DNA of 47,086 bases from Streptomyces regalis (GTDB lineage Bacteria; Actinomycetota; Actinomycetes; Streptomycetales; Streptomycetaceae): contig NZ_LLZG01000382.1 in NCBI RefSeq assembly GCF_001509475.1, positions 1-47,086 on the forward strand. The letters are read 5' to 3'. The position numbers were made by a program, and so were the translations under genes. The notes beneath the pieces are model-generated. The model saw nothing but the letters and a program-made list of their open reading frames with translations, did not search any database and was not told the origin of the DNA. Numbering within the stretch: position 1 is the stretch's first letter; every line of letters starts with the position of its first letter. Below are positions 32,023-40,931 of this stretch, piece by piece.

Positions 32023-32056
32023 GGTGGCGCGATGGACGGTTGTCCATCGCGCCACC
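32023..32056. terminator. Perfect 15-bp hairpin after the ABC importer operon
   Basis: GGTGGCGCGATGGAC (32023-32037) and its exact complement (32042-32056) around a 4-nt loop. It is ~120 nt past the ATPase stop and ~80 nt before the PelF-like start. It likely ends the importer transcript, though an operator role for the pelF-like gene cannot be excluded. Confidence 0.65.
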
Positions 32057-32178
32057 AAAAGGGGTGAACGGTCGTAACTTTCCCGTGCAGGTCGCGTTCC
32101 GTCGCGCTAAGAGTTCAAACGCGCACGGACCGTCACTCCTGAACCGGACGGACTGGGCGGCCGGGGCGACCGGGGCGG

Positions 32179-33807
32179 TCACACCACGGCCAACTCCCGT
32201 CGTGCGGCCCGCCGCTGGGCCGCGATCTGCGGATCGAGTGCAGGTACGGCGGCCAGGAGCTGCTTGGTGTACGGGTCCTGCGGGTTGTCGTACACCTCGT
32301 CGGCAGGGCCTTCCTCGACGATCCGCCCGCGCCGCATCACCGCGACCCGGTCGCTGACCTGGCGTACGACGGCGAGGTCGTGTGCGACGAAGACGAGCGC
32401 AAGTCCGAGTTCGCGCTGCAGCTCGCCGAGCAGGGCGATCACGTGGGCCTGCGTGGTCACGTCGAGCGCGGAGACGGGCTCGTCGCAGACGATGACGCGC
32501 GGGTCAGCCGCGAGCGCCCGCGCGATGCCGACGCGCTGGCGCTGGCCGCCGCTGAACTCGTGCGGGTAGCGGTCGTAATGCGCCGCTTCGAGCCCCACGC
32601 GCTCCAGCAGTTCCCGCACACGCCCCCGGACGCGCCTCTCATCGCCCTCGCCACGCGCGCGTAGCGGGTCGGCTATCGACTCGCCCACGCTGCGGCGGGG
32701 GTTGAGGGAGGAGACCGGGTCCTGGAAGACCATCTGCACCGCGGGATTCACGCCCACGCGCGCGTGGCCGTCGTAACGGACCTCGCCGGCCGTCGGCTCC
32801 AGGAGACCGACCAGCATGCGCCCTAGGGTCGTCTTGCCACTGCCGCTCTCCCCCACGATGCCCAGGGTCTCGCCGCGGTGGATCGTCAGCGACACGTCGT
32901 CCACGGCTGTGAGCGCCCGCTTCCCGCGCCCGAATTCGCGCCGGAGGCCGGTCGCCTCCAGGACGACCGCGGCCGGCTCCTCGGGAGCTTCGGACGAGGC
33001 GCGCGGCACGTCCACGCGCGGGACCGCGCCGAGCAGTTCGCGCGTGTACGGCTGCTCGGGCGAGCCCAGTACGGCGGAGACCGGCCCATGTTCCACCGAC
33101 CGCCCGTGCCTCATCACCAGCACCTCGTCGACGCTCTCGGCGGCGACCCCGACGTCATGCGTGACGAGGAGGAGCCCCGTCCCCATCTCCTCGCGGAGCG
33201 TGTGCAGGAGGTCGAGGATCTGGGCCTGGACGGTCACGTCGAGCGCGGTCGTCGGCTCGTCGGCGATCAGCAGGTCGGGTTCGCAGGCCAGCGCCATGGC
33301 GATGAGGGCGCGTTGGCGCATGCCGCCGCTGAACTCGTGCGGGCGCGAACGGGATCGCCGTACCGCGTCCGGAATTCCAACCCGGTCCAGCACCTCCACG
33401 GCACGCGCGCGTGCCGCTCGTCGCGAGGCACGCGTGTGCACACGGTAGACCTCGGCGATCTGGTCCCCGATGGCGTAGTACGGGTCCAGGGACGACAGTG
33501 GGTCCTGGAACACCATCGCCGCCTTGCCGCCGCGCAGCCGCCGCAGTGTCTGCTCCGGCGCCTCCTGTACGTCGACGCCGGCCACCTCGATCGCGCCGGC
33601 GACCCGGGCGCCCGTGCCGCGGTGCAGGCCGAGCAGGGCGGCGGCGACCGTGGACTTGCCGGAGCCGGACTCGCCGACGAGGGCGAGGGCGGCGCCCCGC
33701 TGGAGGCGGAACGAGAGCCGGTCGACGGCGCGCAGCTCGCCGAACTCGACTGTCAGGTCGGTCACTTCGACAAGGCTCCTGGAGGGCGCCTTCTCGGCCT
33801 CGCTCAT
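32179..33807 (-). CDS. Peptide-type ABC importer, fused double ATPase (DppD-DppF-like)
   Basis: 542 residues from ATG 33807, overlapping the DppB-like permease stop (ATGA). Two complete ATP-binding cassettes lie in one chain. First: [18 protein letters not shown] (Q-loop), [14 protein letters not shown] (signature), [12 protein letters not shown] and THDVGV. Second: [44 protein letters not shown] and AHDLAVV. Both have the oligopeptide-transport C-terminal extension ([28 protein letters not shown]). Both sites look catalytically intact. Fusion makes a pseudo-symmetric ATPase for a heterodimeric permease. It energises uptake of peptides or a similar solute. Confidence 0.93.
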   Translation of the reverse strand: MSEAEKAPSRSLVEVTDLTVEFGELRAVDRLSFRLQRGAALALVGESGSGKSTVAAALLGLHRGTGARVAGAIEVAGVDVQEAPEQTLRRLRGGKAAMVFQDPLSSLDPYYAIGDQIAEVYRVHTRASRRAARARAVEVLDRVGIPDAVRRSRSRPHEFSGGMRQRALIAMALACEPDLLIADEPTTALDVTVQAQILDLLHTLREEMGTGLLLVTHDVGVAAESVDEVLVMRHGRSVEHGPVSAVLGSPEQPYTRELLGAVPRVDVPRASSEAPEEPAAVVLEATGLRREFGRGKRALTAVDDVSLTIHRGETLGIVGESGSGKTTLGRMLVGLLEPTAGEVRYDGHARVGVNPAVQMVFQDPVSSLNPRRSVGESIADPLRARGEGDERRVRGRVRELLERVGLEAAHYDRYPHEFSGGQRQRVGIARALAADPRVIVCDEPVSALDVTTQAHVIALLGELQRELGLALVFVAHDLAVVRQVSDRVAVMRRGRIVEEGPADEVYDNPQDPYTKQLLAAVPALDPQIAAQRRAARRELAVV

Positions 33808-34802
33808 GTCAGCACCACCCGTCGGTCGGCCACCGCGTACAGCACGTCCGCGACGGCGTTGGCCAGGACCACGAAGAAGCCGGTCACCAGGACCATGCCG
33901 ACGACCACCGGCAGGTCGACGACCTTGACCGCCTCGACCATCTCCTGGCCGATGCCGGGCAGACCGAACAGCGTCTCGGTGAGCACGGCGCCGCCGAACA
34001 GGACGCCGATGTTGTTGGCGTTCACGGCGATGAGCGGGGCCACCGCGCCGCGCAGGGCGTGCCGCCAGATGATCCCCCGCTCCCCGACGCCGTAGGCCCG
34101 GAAGGTGCGGACGTGATCCTCGGCGAGGGTCTCCAGCATCGAGGCCCGGGTCAGCCGGGCGTACGTGGCGGACTCGATGAGCGCGAGCGACAGCCAGGGC
34201 AGCAGCAGGTTCCAGGCCCACTGTTCGGGGTCGTCGGTGAAGGCGACGTACTGCGGGAACGGCAGCAGCTCGAGCTGCCCGCAGACGACGATCATCAGGA
34301 CGAGGCCGATGACGAAGACCGGCGTGGACATGCCCGCGAGGGTGAGCGTGGTCAGCAGCCGCTCGGTGAGCCGGCCGCGCCGCCACACCGACAGCACGCC
34401 GGTGCCGACGCCGATGACCAGCCACAGCACCATGGCGCCGAGCGCGAGCGACGCCGTGACCGGCAGCTTGGCCAGGATCAGCTCCGTGACCTGCTGGTCG
34501 CTCTGGTACGACAGCCCGAGGCAGGGCGCCGAGCAGTGCTGCACCGACGTGCCGGTGGAGTAGTCCTGGCCGACGAAGAGGCCCTGCAGGAAGTGCCAGT
34601 AACGCGCGTACAGCGGGTCGTCGAGGTGCAGTTGCCCGGCGACCTGCTGTACCTGGGCCGGCGAGCAGCGCGGGCCGCAGGTGATCTGGGCGACGTTGCC
34701 GGGCGTGACGTAGAAGACGACGTAGATGATCACCGAGAGGGCGAACAGGGTTACCAGGGCGCCGACGGCACGCCGCAGAATGAAACCACCGAAGCCGGTC
34801 AC
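33804..34802 (-). CDS. ABC importer permease, DppB/OppB-like
   Basis: 332 residues from GTG 34802, overlapping the upstream permease stop (GTGA). An N-terminal TM (FILRRAVGALVTLFALSVII) starts the protein, followed by a ~100-residue periplasmic loop with cysteines (CGPRCSP, HCSAPC) that may form disulfides. The MetI-like core follows, with its cytoplasmic EAA loop region (ARLTRASMLETLAEDHVRTF). This is the larger-loop OppB-type partner; the longer Cys-containing external loop is frequent in actinobacterial members. It pairs with the DppC-like permease encoded just upstream. Confidence 0.9.
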   Translation of the reverse strand: MTGFGGFILRRAVGALVTLFALSVIIYVVFYVTPGNVAQITCGPRCSPAQVQQVAGQLHLDDPLYARYWHFLQGLFVGQDYSTGTSVQHCSAPCLGLSYQSDQQVTELILAKLPVTASLALGAMVLWLVIGVGTGVLSVWRRGRLTERLLTTLTLAGMSTPVFVIGLVLMIVVCGQLELLPFPQYVAFTDDPEQWAWNLLLPWLSLALIESATYARLTRASMLETLAEDHVRTFRAYGVGERGIIWRHALRGAVAPLIAVNANNIGVLFGGAVLTETLFGLPGIGQEMVEAVKVVDLPVVVGMVLVTGFFVVLANAVADVLYAVADRRVVLT

Positions 34803-35797
34803 GACACCTCCCCCTTGGCCTCCTGCTTGCGGCCCGTCCCGACGCTCAGCCGGGACGCCGCGCGAGGGTCGAGGGCTGTGCGCACGCCGTCGCCGAGCAC
34901 GGTGAGGGCGAGGACGGTCACGAACAACGCGCCGGCGGGCAGCAGCAGATACTGCGGGGCGGCCTGGTACCAGACGTCGGCGGAGGTGAGCATCTGCCCC
35001 CAGGAGGGCGTCGGCGGCTTCACACCCACGCCGAGGAAGGACAGGGCCGCCTCGACGGTGATGTTCGTCGGGACGAGGATGGCCGCGAATGTGATGACGG
35101 GTGTGGCGAGTCCGGGGAGCAGTTCGCGGCGGGCGATCCTGACCGTGCCCCAACCGCTGAGCCGGGCGGCGGCGACGTAGTCGAGCTCCTTGAGGGTGAG
35201 CGTCTGCGCGCGCACCATCTTGGCGAGCGTGCCCCAGCCGGAGACCAGCCCGACGACCAGCGCCACCAGGACGGGGCGCGGGAAGCTCGTGGGAACGATG
35301 GCGAGCAGCGCGAGCGCGACGACCATCAGCGGCATGGCCACGAAGATGTCGGCGATCCGGGTCAGGACCAGGTCCACCCAGCGGTTGCCGAGCCCGGCCG
35401 CGACGCCGATGACGACGCCCAGCACGAGCTGCACGACCGTCGCCGCCAGCGCGACACCGAGCGACACGCGCGCGCCGTGGACCAGCCGTGCGAACAGGTC
35501 CCGGCCGGTCTGCGGTTCGACGCCGAGCCAGTGCTCGGCGCTCACTCCCCCGAACGACCCGATGGGCACGCCCCCGCGCGCGGAGTCCACCAGGGACGGG
35601 TGGTACGTGGTCGGGTCCTGGCCCTCGATCGCGGTGAGCAGCGGTGCGCCGAGCGCGACCAGGACGAGCAGCGCGACGACGACCGCCGCGACAAGGGCGG
35701 AGCGCTGCGTCCGCAGCCGCCGCCAGAGCTGACGGGCCCCCGAGGCCCCCGGGGCAGACACCCCGGGAGCCTCGACGGCGAGAACTGCCTCACTCAC
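34799..35797 (-). CDS. ABC importer permease, DppC/OppC-like
   Basis: 332 residues from ATG 35797, four bases after the binding-protein stop. The N-terminal TM (ALVAAVVVALLVLVALGAPL) and the OppC N-region (HWLGVEPQTGRDLFARLVHG) are followed by the MetI-like core, with the EAA loop (LTLKELDYVAAARLSGWG) and SFLGVGVKPPTPSWGQML, a family hallmark. It forms the translocation channel with the DppB-like protein. The unusual order (C before B) is common in actinobacteria. Confidence 0.92.
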   Translation of the reverse strand: MSEAVLAVEAPGVSAPGASGARQLWRRLRTQRSALVAAVVVALLVLVALGAPLLTAIEGQDPTTYHPSLVDSARGGVPIGSFGGVSAEHWLGVEPQTGRDLFARLVHGARVSLGVALAATVVQLVLGVVIGVAAGLGNRWVDLVLTRIADIFVAMPLMVVALALLAIVPTSFPRPVLVALVVGLVSGWGTLAKMVRAQTLTLKELDYVAAARLSGWGTVRIARRELLPGLATPVITFAAILVPTNITVEAALSFLGVGVKPPTPSWGQMLTSADVWYQAAPQYLLLPAGALFVTVLALTVLGDGVRTALDPRAASRLSVGTGRKQEAKGEVS

Positions 35798-35801
35798 GGC
35801 G

Positions 35802-37520
35802 CTACTTCACCGCGACCTGGGAGATGTCCAGAACACCGGTCCAGTCACTGATCACGACGTTCTTGACGTCCTCGCCGTACAGCCGCTTGTAGACCGGGTG
35901 GAACAGCGGCACGGTCAGCGCCTGCTCACCGATCTTCTTGTCCAGTGCACCCCATCGCTCCGCGGCCGCGTCAAGATCGGTCAACTTGTTGATCGCGTCA
36001 ATCTCGGCATTGACCGACTCGTCATTGAGCAGGCCCGTGTTGAAGTTCGCGCCATCCTTGACGATCTGCCGGCCGTCGAAGATCGGGGCGAGGAAGGGAC
36101 CGCCGGAGGGCCAGTCGGCACCCCAGTGCGCGAGGAAGAAGCCGGGCTCGGTCTTCACGTTGTGGATCTTGTCGGAGTAGTCGTTCTCCTCCAGACCCTG
36201 CAACTTGACCGTGATGCCGGCCTTCTTCAGCGCGTCCTGGATCGCGGTCGCGATCTCGGGGCTGGTCTCGAAGTCCTTGGCGTTGGAGTGGGTCAGGGTG
36301 ACGGTGAGCCCGTCCCTGTAACCGGCCTGAGCCAGCAGTTCCCTGGCCTTCGCGGCGTTGCCCGCCTTGCCGGCCGGGAACAGGTCGTACGGCTCGTAAC
36401 CGAAGGACTTCTGGTCCGGCAGGAAGGTGGTGGCGGGCTCGGCCAGCGCGGAACCGCCCGCGGCGTTGACCACGGACGACCGGTCGATGGCGTACGAGAT
36501 CGCCTGCCGCACCTTGACGTTGTTGCACGGCTTGATCGTCGGGTTGAACGCGATGTAGTTGGTGTAGCCGAAGTGTCCAGTGCCGACGCGAGAAGCAAGG
36601 TCCTTGTCGCCGGTCACCTTGGCCAGCTCGGCCGGACCGAGGTTGGTGTCCGTGGTGACGGCGGCCGCGTCCGCACCCTGGGACGAGGACAGCCGCTGGT
36701 TGATCACGGACGAGTCGAGCCCGGACCGTACGTCGACCTTGTCGGGGTAGGCCTTGCGCTCGGCGTCCGTCGAGGCGGACCAGTAGGTGTTGCGCTCCAG
36801 GACGAGCCGCTCACCGTCGCTCTCGTTGGTGACGACCTTGTACGGCCCGGAGGAGACCGGGTGCTCCTCGTACTTCGTACCCGTGTCCTTACTCTTCGGC
36901 ACGGGCGTGAACTGCGTCTGCGTGGCCAGATACGGGAACTCGCCCTCGGGCTTGTTCAGATGGAAGACGATGGTCCGCTCGTCCGGCGTCTCGATCGCCG
37001 AGAGGCCCTTCTTGTCCTTGTACGGCCCCTGGTAGTCGGCGGCGCCGACCAGCCAGTCCCGCAAGTAGGGGGCGCCGCCGGACAGTTCGGGGGCGAAGGA
37101 GCGCTCGATACCGTACTTGATGTCGGCCGAGGTGATCTTGGTGCCGTCCTCGTACTTCAGCCCCTCCTTGAGGGTGTACGTCCACACGGTCGCGTCCTTG
37201 TTGGGGCGACCGGTGTCGGTGGCGAGGTCGGGGACGACCTCGGCGCCGGCCTCGCCGTTCTCGCGGTTGCGGGTCGTGAGCGTGCGGAAGACGAGGGAGG
37301 GGACGTTGCCGCCGCCCGAGGTGTACAGGCGGGCGGGGTCGAAGTCCTGCTGCGGATCGGAGTTCAGGACCGTGAGCGTGCCGCCCTTGTGGGGCGTGGA
37401 GTCGCCGCCGGCGCTCTTGGCATCGTTGTCCTCAGGCCCGCAGGCGGCGGCGCCCGCTGCCACGACCAGGCTGACGGATGCCGCGGCCACGCGGCGCGCT
37501 ATGACGGACGGTTGACGCAT
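35802..37520 (-). CDS. ABC importer solute-binding lipoprotein (SBP family 5)
   Basis: 572 residues from ATG 37520 (MRQPSVIARRVAAASVSL). The lipoprotein signal ends in GAAAC (~27). SBP_bac_5 features include GGTLTVLNSDPQQDFDPARL, TWTYTLKEGLKYEDGTKITSADI-type blocks (here VWTYTLKEGLKYEDG), VSSGPYKV, VRQAISYAIDR and AHWGADWPSGGPFLAP. The fold binds oligopeptides, dipeptides or similar compounds; the ligand cannot be predicted. First gene of the importer operon. Its start is about 300 nt downstream of the likely promoter at 37839-37867, leaving a long leader. Confidence 0.93.
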   Translation of the reverse strand: MRQPSVIARRVAAASVSLVVAAGAAACGPEDNDAKSAGGDSTPHKGGTLTVLNSDPQQDFDPARLYTSGGGNVPSLVFRTLTTRNRENGEAGAEVVPDLATDTGRPNKDATVWTYTLKEGLKYEDGTKITSADIKYGIERSFAPELSGGAPYLRDWLVGAADYQGPYKDKKGLSAIETPDERTIVFHLNKPEGEFPYLATQTQFTPVPKSKDTGTKYEEHPVSSGPYKVVTNESDGERLVLERNTYWSASTDAERKAYPDKVDVRSGLDSSVINQRLSSSQGADAAAVTTDTNLGPAELAKVTGDKDLASRVGTGHFGYTNYIAFNPTIKPCNNVKVRQAISYAIDRSSVVNAAGGSALAEPATTFLPDQKSFGYEPYDLFPAGKAGNAAKARELLAQAGYRDGLTVTLTHSNAKDFETSPEIATAIQDALKKAGITVKLQGLEENDYSDKIHNVKTEPGFFLAHWGADWPSGGPFLAPIFDGRQIVKDGANFNTGLLNDESVNAEIDAINKLTDLDAAAERWGALDKKIGEQALTVPLFHPVYKRLYGEDVKNVVISDWTGVLDISQVAVK

Positions 37521-37826
37521 CGGAGACGACCTCTCGGATTGATTGCTCTCGCGGAGACGGGTCGGAAGGCACCCGTTCTCGAATGGCGAGACGGTTTGAC
37601 GAGGAGTGAGACGGAGATGAGCAGACGTCTGCCCCGGCGCCGGGTCGTCGGAAGCCCATGAACGAGCCGCGGGTCCGGAAACCCGTCAGCGACTCACAGG
37701 AGTGGAAAAAACGCGACGCGCACGCCGAGGGGCGGGCGTCAGCGACAGTGAATGTCGGCCACGCACAGAGGGGTCACACCGATGAGCGCCAGCTCGATGG
37801 CGGCGCGAGAGGAGGCGTGACGGGTC
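37521..37826 (-). promoter_or_regulatory. Long 5' leader of the importer operon
   Basis: About 300 nt between the likely transcription start and the binding-protein ATG, without a convincing gene. It contains small complementary pairs (for example ACGGGT/ACCCGT near 37558-37580) but I see no recognisable riboswitch. The binding-protein Shine-Dalgarno region (GAGAGGTCGTC) is just upstream of 37520. Confidence 0.4.
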
Positions 37827-37865
37827 GACATGTGCAGAAATATGTATGAACTCGCTGCACATGTC
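37827..37865. promoter_or_regulatory. Perfect 11-bp inverted repeat, candidate operator of the importer operon
   Basis: GACATGTGCAG (37827-37837) and its exact complement CTGCACATGTC (37855-37865), 17 nt apart. The outer ends overlap the -35 box and the expected transcription start, so the half sites bracket the promoter. Centre-to-centre distance is 28 bp. This suits a repressor binding as a dimer of dimers, or a looped pair. Confidence 0.65.
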
Positions 37866-37867
37866 AA
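37839..37867 (-). promoter_or_regulatory. Candidate promoter of the importer operon
   Basis: On the minus strand TTGACA (37867-37862), a 17-nt spacer and CATATT (37844-37839): a perfect -35 and a 4/6 -10, unusually AT-rich for this genome. It points toward the binding-protein gene at 37520. Confidence 0.7.
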
Positions 37868-37868
37868 T

Positions 37869-37884
37869 GTGACTCGTGAGTCAC
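37869..37884. promoter_or_regulatory. Second palindrome GTGACTC-GT-GAGTCAC
   Basis: Seven-bp arms with a 2-bp centre, immediately upstream of the importer -35 box and 3 bp past the DUF3152 stop. It could be an activator site or a weak terminator for the DUF3152 transcript. Confidence 0.45.
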
Positions 37885-37887
37885 CCG

Positions 37888-39618
37888 TCAACTCCCGGGA
37901 TACGGCCAGGGGTTGGCCCGGCAGCGGATCCCGTTGCGTTCGAGGAACTTGGTCTGCTGCTGCATGACCGGAGCGAGGTCGCCGTCCTTGTCGCAGGTGA
38001 CGTGGTTGTAGCCGAGTCGGTGGCCGACCTCGTGGTTGATCAGCATCTGCCGGTACGCGTGAATCCGATCACCGTATGTCTCCGACCCCTGTGCCCATCT
38101 GTACGCATTGATCATCACTCGCTCGGTGGCGGCGGAGTCGCACGACACGTTGTCGACGGTGGTGTCCAGACTTGACTTGGCACACCAGTCAGCCGTCGTA
38201 CCGGGGCTGGCCAGCGTGATCACGAAGTCGGGCTTGCCGGAGTAGATGCGCTCGAAGGTGCGGGCGCCGTTGTGGGACCAGCTGCGGTCGTCGTTGAGCG
38301 TCTTCTGCACGGCTTGCGCGAAGAGTTCACCGTCGAGCCCGAGCCCCTGCTCCACATCCACGCGATAGGTGAACTTCTGCCCCGTACCGGGCGCCCTGTC
38401 GATCCCCGGGACCGCGTCGAACTTCCCCGAGCCCTTGAGCGTGGGGCTGAGCGCGTACCTCTTGCCGATCTTCTGCTCGTACGTCAGCGGCGCCGCGCTC
38501 GGCGCCGGCCGCCCGTCCCCGCGCGAGGCCGAGTCACGGGCGTCCCGCGCCTGATCGGCGGCGGACTGCGACTGTACGTCGCTGCCCTCCCGCCCCTTCG
38601 TGACCTGACCGGCGACGACCACGGCCAGCGCGGTGACAACGGCGGCGGCCGCGATGCCGGTGAAGGCCCGGCCCTTGGCGCCCTTCGCCTGCACGGGCTC
38701 GCCGGTCGGCGGGGCGTCGTCGAAGTCGTCACCGTCGTCGGTGTCGTTCGCGACGCCGATACGACCCCCGGCCTCGGTGTCCCAGTCGGTGACCGAGGCA
38801 TACGGATCGGCGGCGTGCGCGGCGTCGGACGTACGGGGCGCGAAGACGTCGACGTCCCCTTCGAAGGCGTCGATGTACTCCTGCCGGGGCCCGTTGGGCG
38901 GCGATCCGCGCCGGGGCCGCGGAAGGGGAACACCGGTCACCGTTGGAGCACCGGCCGCCCCGGGAGCGCCGTACGCCACCCCGGGTCCTCCCCTCAACTC
39001 GCCCCAGCCACCGCCTGGTTCACGCTGCTCGGGGTGACCGCTGCGGGCCTGTGGAGCGCCATGGACGAGGGTGCCGTGGGCAGGAGTGCCGTTGACGAAG
39101 CGGGGGACGCCCTGAGCGGGGGTGCCGTCCGGCAGGCGAGGGACACCGCGGGCGGGCGTGCCATCGGGGAGCCTCGGGAAGCCGTGTGCGGGCGTACCGT
39201 CGGGCAGCCTCGGGATCCCCTGCGCAGGCGTGCCATCAGGCAGCCGGGGAAAGCCATGCGCGGGCGTACCGTCCGGGAACCCCCGCCCTCCATACGTCGG
39301 CGCCCCACCCGTCGGCACCCCCTGCCGAGCGGGCGGCGGACCAGGCACCCGGCGCCCCCCGGGACCACCAGGCCCGCCGAGACCAGGCCCACCGGGGCCC
39401 CCAGCACCACCGCCCTGCGACCAACCGCCCTGCCCCGCCCCCGGAGCCACACCCGGCCGCGCAGCGGGGACCCTGCCGGATCCCCCACCCGCACCCGGCA
39501 CGGACGGCCCCCGCTGGGCCCCGCCCGCCTCCGGTGGCGCTCCCCGAGAGCCCTGTCGTGCAGTTGTGTCCGCGGTGTCGCGTTTGTCGGCAGACCCGCG
39601 GCGGCTGTGGCGTCCCAC
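37888..39618 (-). CDS. DUF3152 membrane-anchored putative metzincin-type protease
   Basis: 576 residues from GTG 39618 (VGRHSRRGSADKRDTAD). Residues ~1-230 are low-complexity Gly/Pro/Ala, including about six 12-residue repeats (GTPAHGFPRLPD type). A single TM helix (GIAAAAVVTALAVVVAG, ~310-330) makes it a type II membrane protein. The external C-terminal half is DUF3152, with INHEVGHRLGYNH, which reads HExxHxxGxxH, the metzincin zinc signature, followed by VTCDKDGDLAPVMQQQ as a possible Met-turn region. A peptidase role is inferred from the motif. The stop is close to the importer promoter. Six bases separate its start from the alpha/beta hydrolase stop upstream. Confidence 0.85.
   Translation of the reverse strand: MGRHSRRGSADKRDTADTTARQGSRGAPPEAGGAQRGPSVPGAGGGSGRVPAARPGVAPGAGQGGWSQGGGAGGPGGPGLGGPGGPGGRRVPGPPPARQGVPTGGAPTYGGRGFPDGTPAHGFPRLPDGTPAQGIPRLPDGTPAHGFPRLPDGTPARGVPRLPDGTPAQGVPRFVNGTPAHGTLVHGAPQARSGHPEQREPGGGWGELRGGPGVAYGAPGAAGAPTVTGVPLPRPRRGSPPNGPRQEYIDAFEGDVDVFAPRTSDAAHAADPYASVTDWDTEAGGRIGVANDTDDGDDFDDAPPTGEPVQAKGAKGRAFTGIAAAAVVTALAVVVAGQVTKGREGSDVQSQSAADQARDARDSASRGDGRPAPSAAPLTYEQKIGKRYALSPTLKGSGKFDAVPGIDRAPGTGQKFTYRVDVEQGLGLDGELFAQAVQKTLNDDRSWSHNGARTFERIYSGKPDFVITLASPGTTADWCAKSSLDTTVDNVSCDSAATERVMINAYRWAQGSETYGDRIHAYRQMLINHEVGHRLGYNHVTCDKDGDLAPVMQQQTKFLERNGIRCRANPWPYPGS
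39085..39280. repeat. 36-bp coding tandem repeats in the DUF3152 gene
   Basis: About five to six imperfect 36-bp units encoding GTPA(H/Q/R)G(F/I/V)PRLPD. They lie in the cytoplasmic, probably disordered N-terminal region and are likely to vary in number between strains. Confidence 0.75.
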
Positions 39619-39624
39619 GTCGCC

Positions 39625-40680
39625 TCAGCTCCCCGCGTTCTCGGTCACGGCCTCATCCTCGCCCGCGGCGGCACTCCTGACCCCGGCGCCGTCCGCGCCC
39701 CGGCCGACGGCCACCGGCTCCCCCGCCTCCGCTTCCGCGAGGAGTTCACGGCACGCCCGGGCGACCACCTCCGGGTACTCCATCATCGCCACGTGCCCGG
39801 CATCCGGCAGGCTCAGCAGGCGGGAGTCACGGAAGGTGCGCGCTGCTCTGCGGCACATGCGGTAGCCCACGAGCTGGTCCCGGCCGCCGTAGATGAGCAG
39901 TGTCGGCGCCAGCACCCGCTCGGCCTGGCGCCACAGCGCGTGCTGCCCGCCCAGCGTGTACGCGTTGACCAGCCCGCGCGCGGAACGCGTCATCGCGTCC
40001 CAGAAGTACGGCAGTTGCTGCCGCCGTTCCATCTCCTCGACGGCGTTGCGGAACCCTTCCGGCGTCACCCGCCCGGGGTCGCCGTAGCAGAGGTGCATCA
40101 CGCCACGGACCCGCTGCTCGGCCGTCCAGCCCCGGGTGAACCGGGTGAAGAGCGCGGTCACCCCGGGCACCGCGAGCAGCGCTGTGGGCACAGCCGTGCG
40201 CTGGACGCGGATTTCGGGCAGCGCGGGCGACACAAGAGTGAGCGTACGGACCAGATCGGGACGAACCGCCGCGACGCGCGTGGTGACCGCGCCGCCGAGC
40301 GAGTTACCGAAGAGGTGTACGGGACCGCGGCCGGAGGCGTCCAGATAACGAATCACCGCGCGTGCGTGCGCGGTGATCGAGTAGTCGCCGTCGTCCGGTG
40401 GCGGCGAGTCGCCGAAGCCCGGCAGGTCGACGGCCTCGCAGTCGACGTCGCCCTCGAGCTGCTCCATCAGCGCCGACCAGTTCTGCGAGGAACCGCCGAG
40501 TCCGTGGACGTACAGCGCGGGCGGCAGGCCCTCGCGCGCGGGCGGCCTCGAACGCACCGTCAGCGTGATCCCCGGCAGCCCGACCGATCGAAGCCGCTCC
40601 CCCTCCGCGACCCTGACGGTCGCCACCTTGGGCAGCACATTGGCAGTCGCCGGCGCGGACGGGAGTTCGGTCGAAGACAT
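39625..40680 (-). CDS. Alpha/beta hydrolase
   Basis: 351 residues from ATG 40680 (MSSTELPSAPATANVLPK). Fold markers: LYVHGLGGSSQNW (oxyanion HG), VDLPGFGDSPPP, the nucleophile elbow LFGNSLGGAV (Ser), LLIYGGRDQLVG (Asp region) and LPDAGHVAMMEYP (His). No signal peptide; the last ~25 residues are acidic and low-complexity. The substrate cannot be inferred. It lies six bases upstream of DUF3152 and is likely cotranscribed. Divergent from the small acidic protein at 40932. Confidence 0.88.
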   Translation of the reverse strand: MSSTELPSAPATANVLPKVATVRVAEGERLRSVGLPGITLTVRSRPPAREGLPPALYVHGLGGSSQNWSALMEQLEGDVDCEAVDLPGFGDSPPPDDGDYSITAHARAVIRYLDASGRGPVHLFGNSLGGAVTTRVAAVRPDLVRTLTLVSPALPEIRVQRTAVPTALLAVPGVTALFTRFTRGWTAEQRVRGVMHLCYGDPGRVTPEGFRNAVEEMERRQQLPYFWDAMTRSARGLVNAYTLGGQHALWRQAERVLAPTLLIYGGRDQLVGYRMCRRAARTFRDSRLLSLPDAGHVAMMEYPEVVARACRELLAEAEAGEPVAVGRGADGAGVRSAAAGEDEAVTENAGS

Positions 40681-40931
40681 GCGGCAATGTTACGAGACGA
40701 TCACGCCATGGTTCATGTGTTCGCCGTCACAAGTCGACACGTACATGGCAGCCACACACCCGCCCAAATACCCGCAGATCCCCATGCAAATCCCCCGACA
40801 GATCCCCCGCGGATCGCATAGCGTCCAGAACCTGTGTCTCCTAGGCTCATACGCAGGGCACCCGCACATGGACCCCTGCATCACCCAGGGACGTCGTGCC
40901 CCACGGGGACGTTCTAGGAAGGGAGCCCGCC

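Noticed and set aside
37658..37849. 63-codon ORF in the importer leader
   Set aside because: It is on the opposite strand to the operon, has no good ribosome site and lies across the promoter and operator; likely chance.
39085..39280. CRISPR array
   Set aside because: The 36-bp units are contiguous coding repeats without spacers, in frame in the DUF3152 gene.
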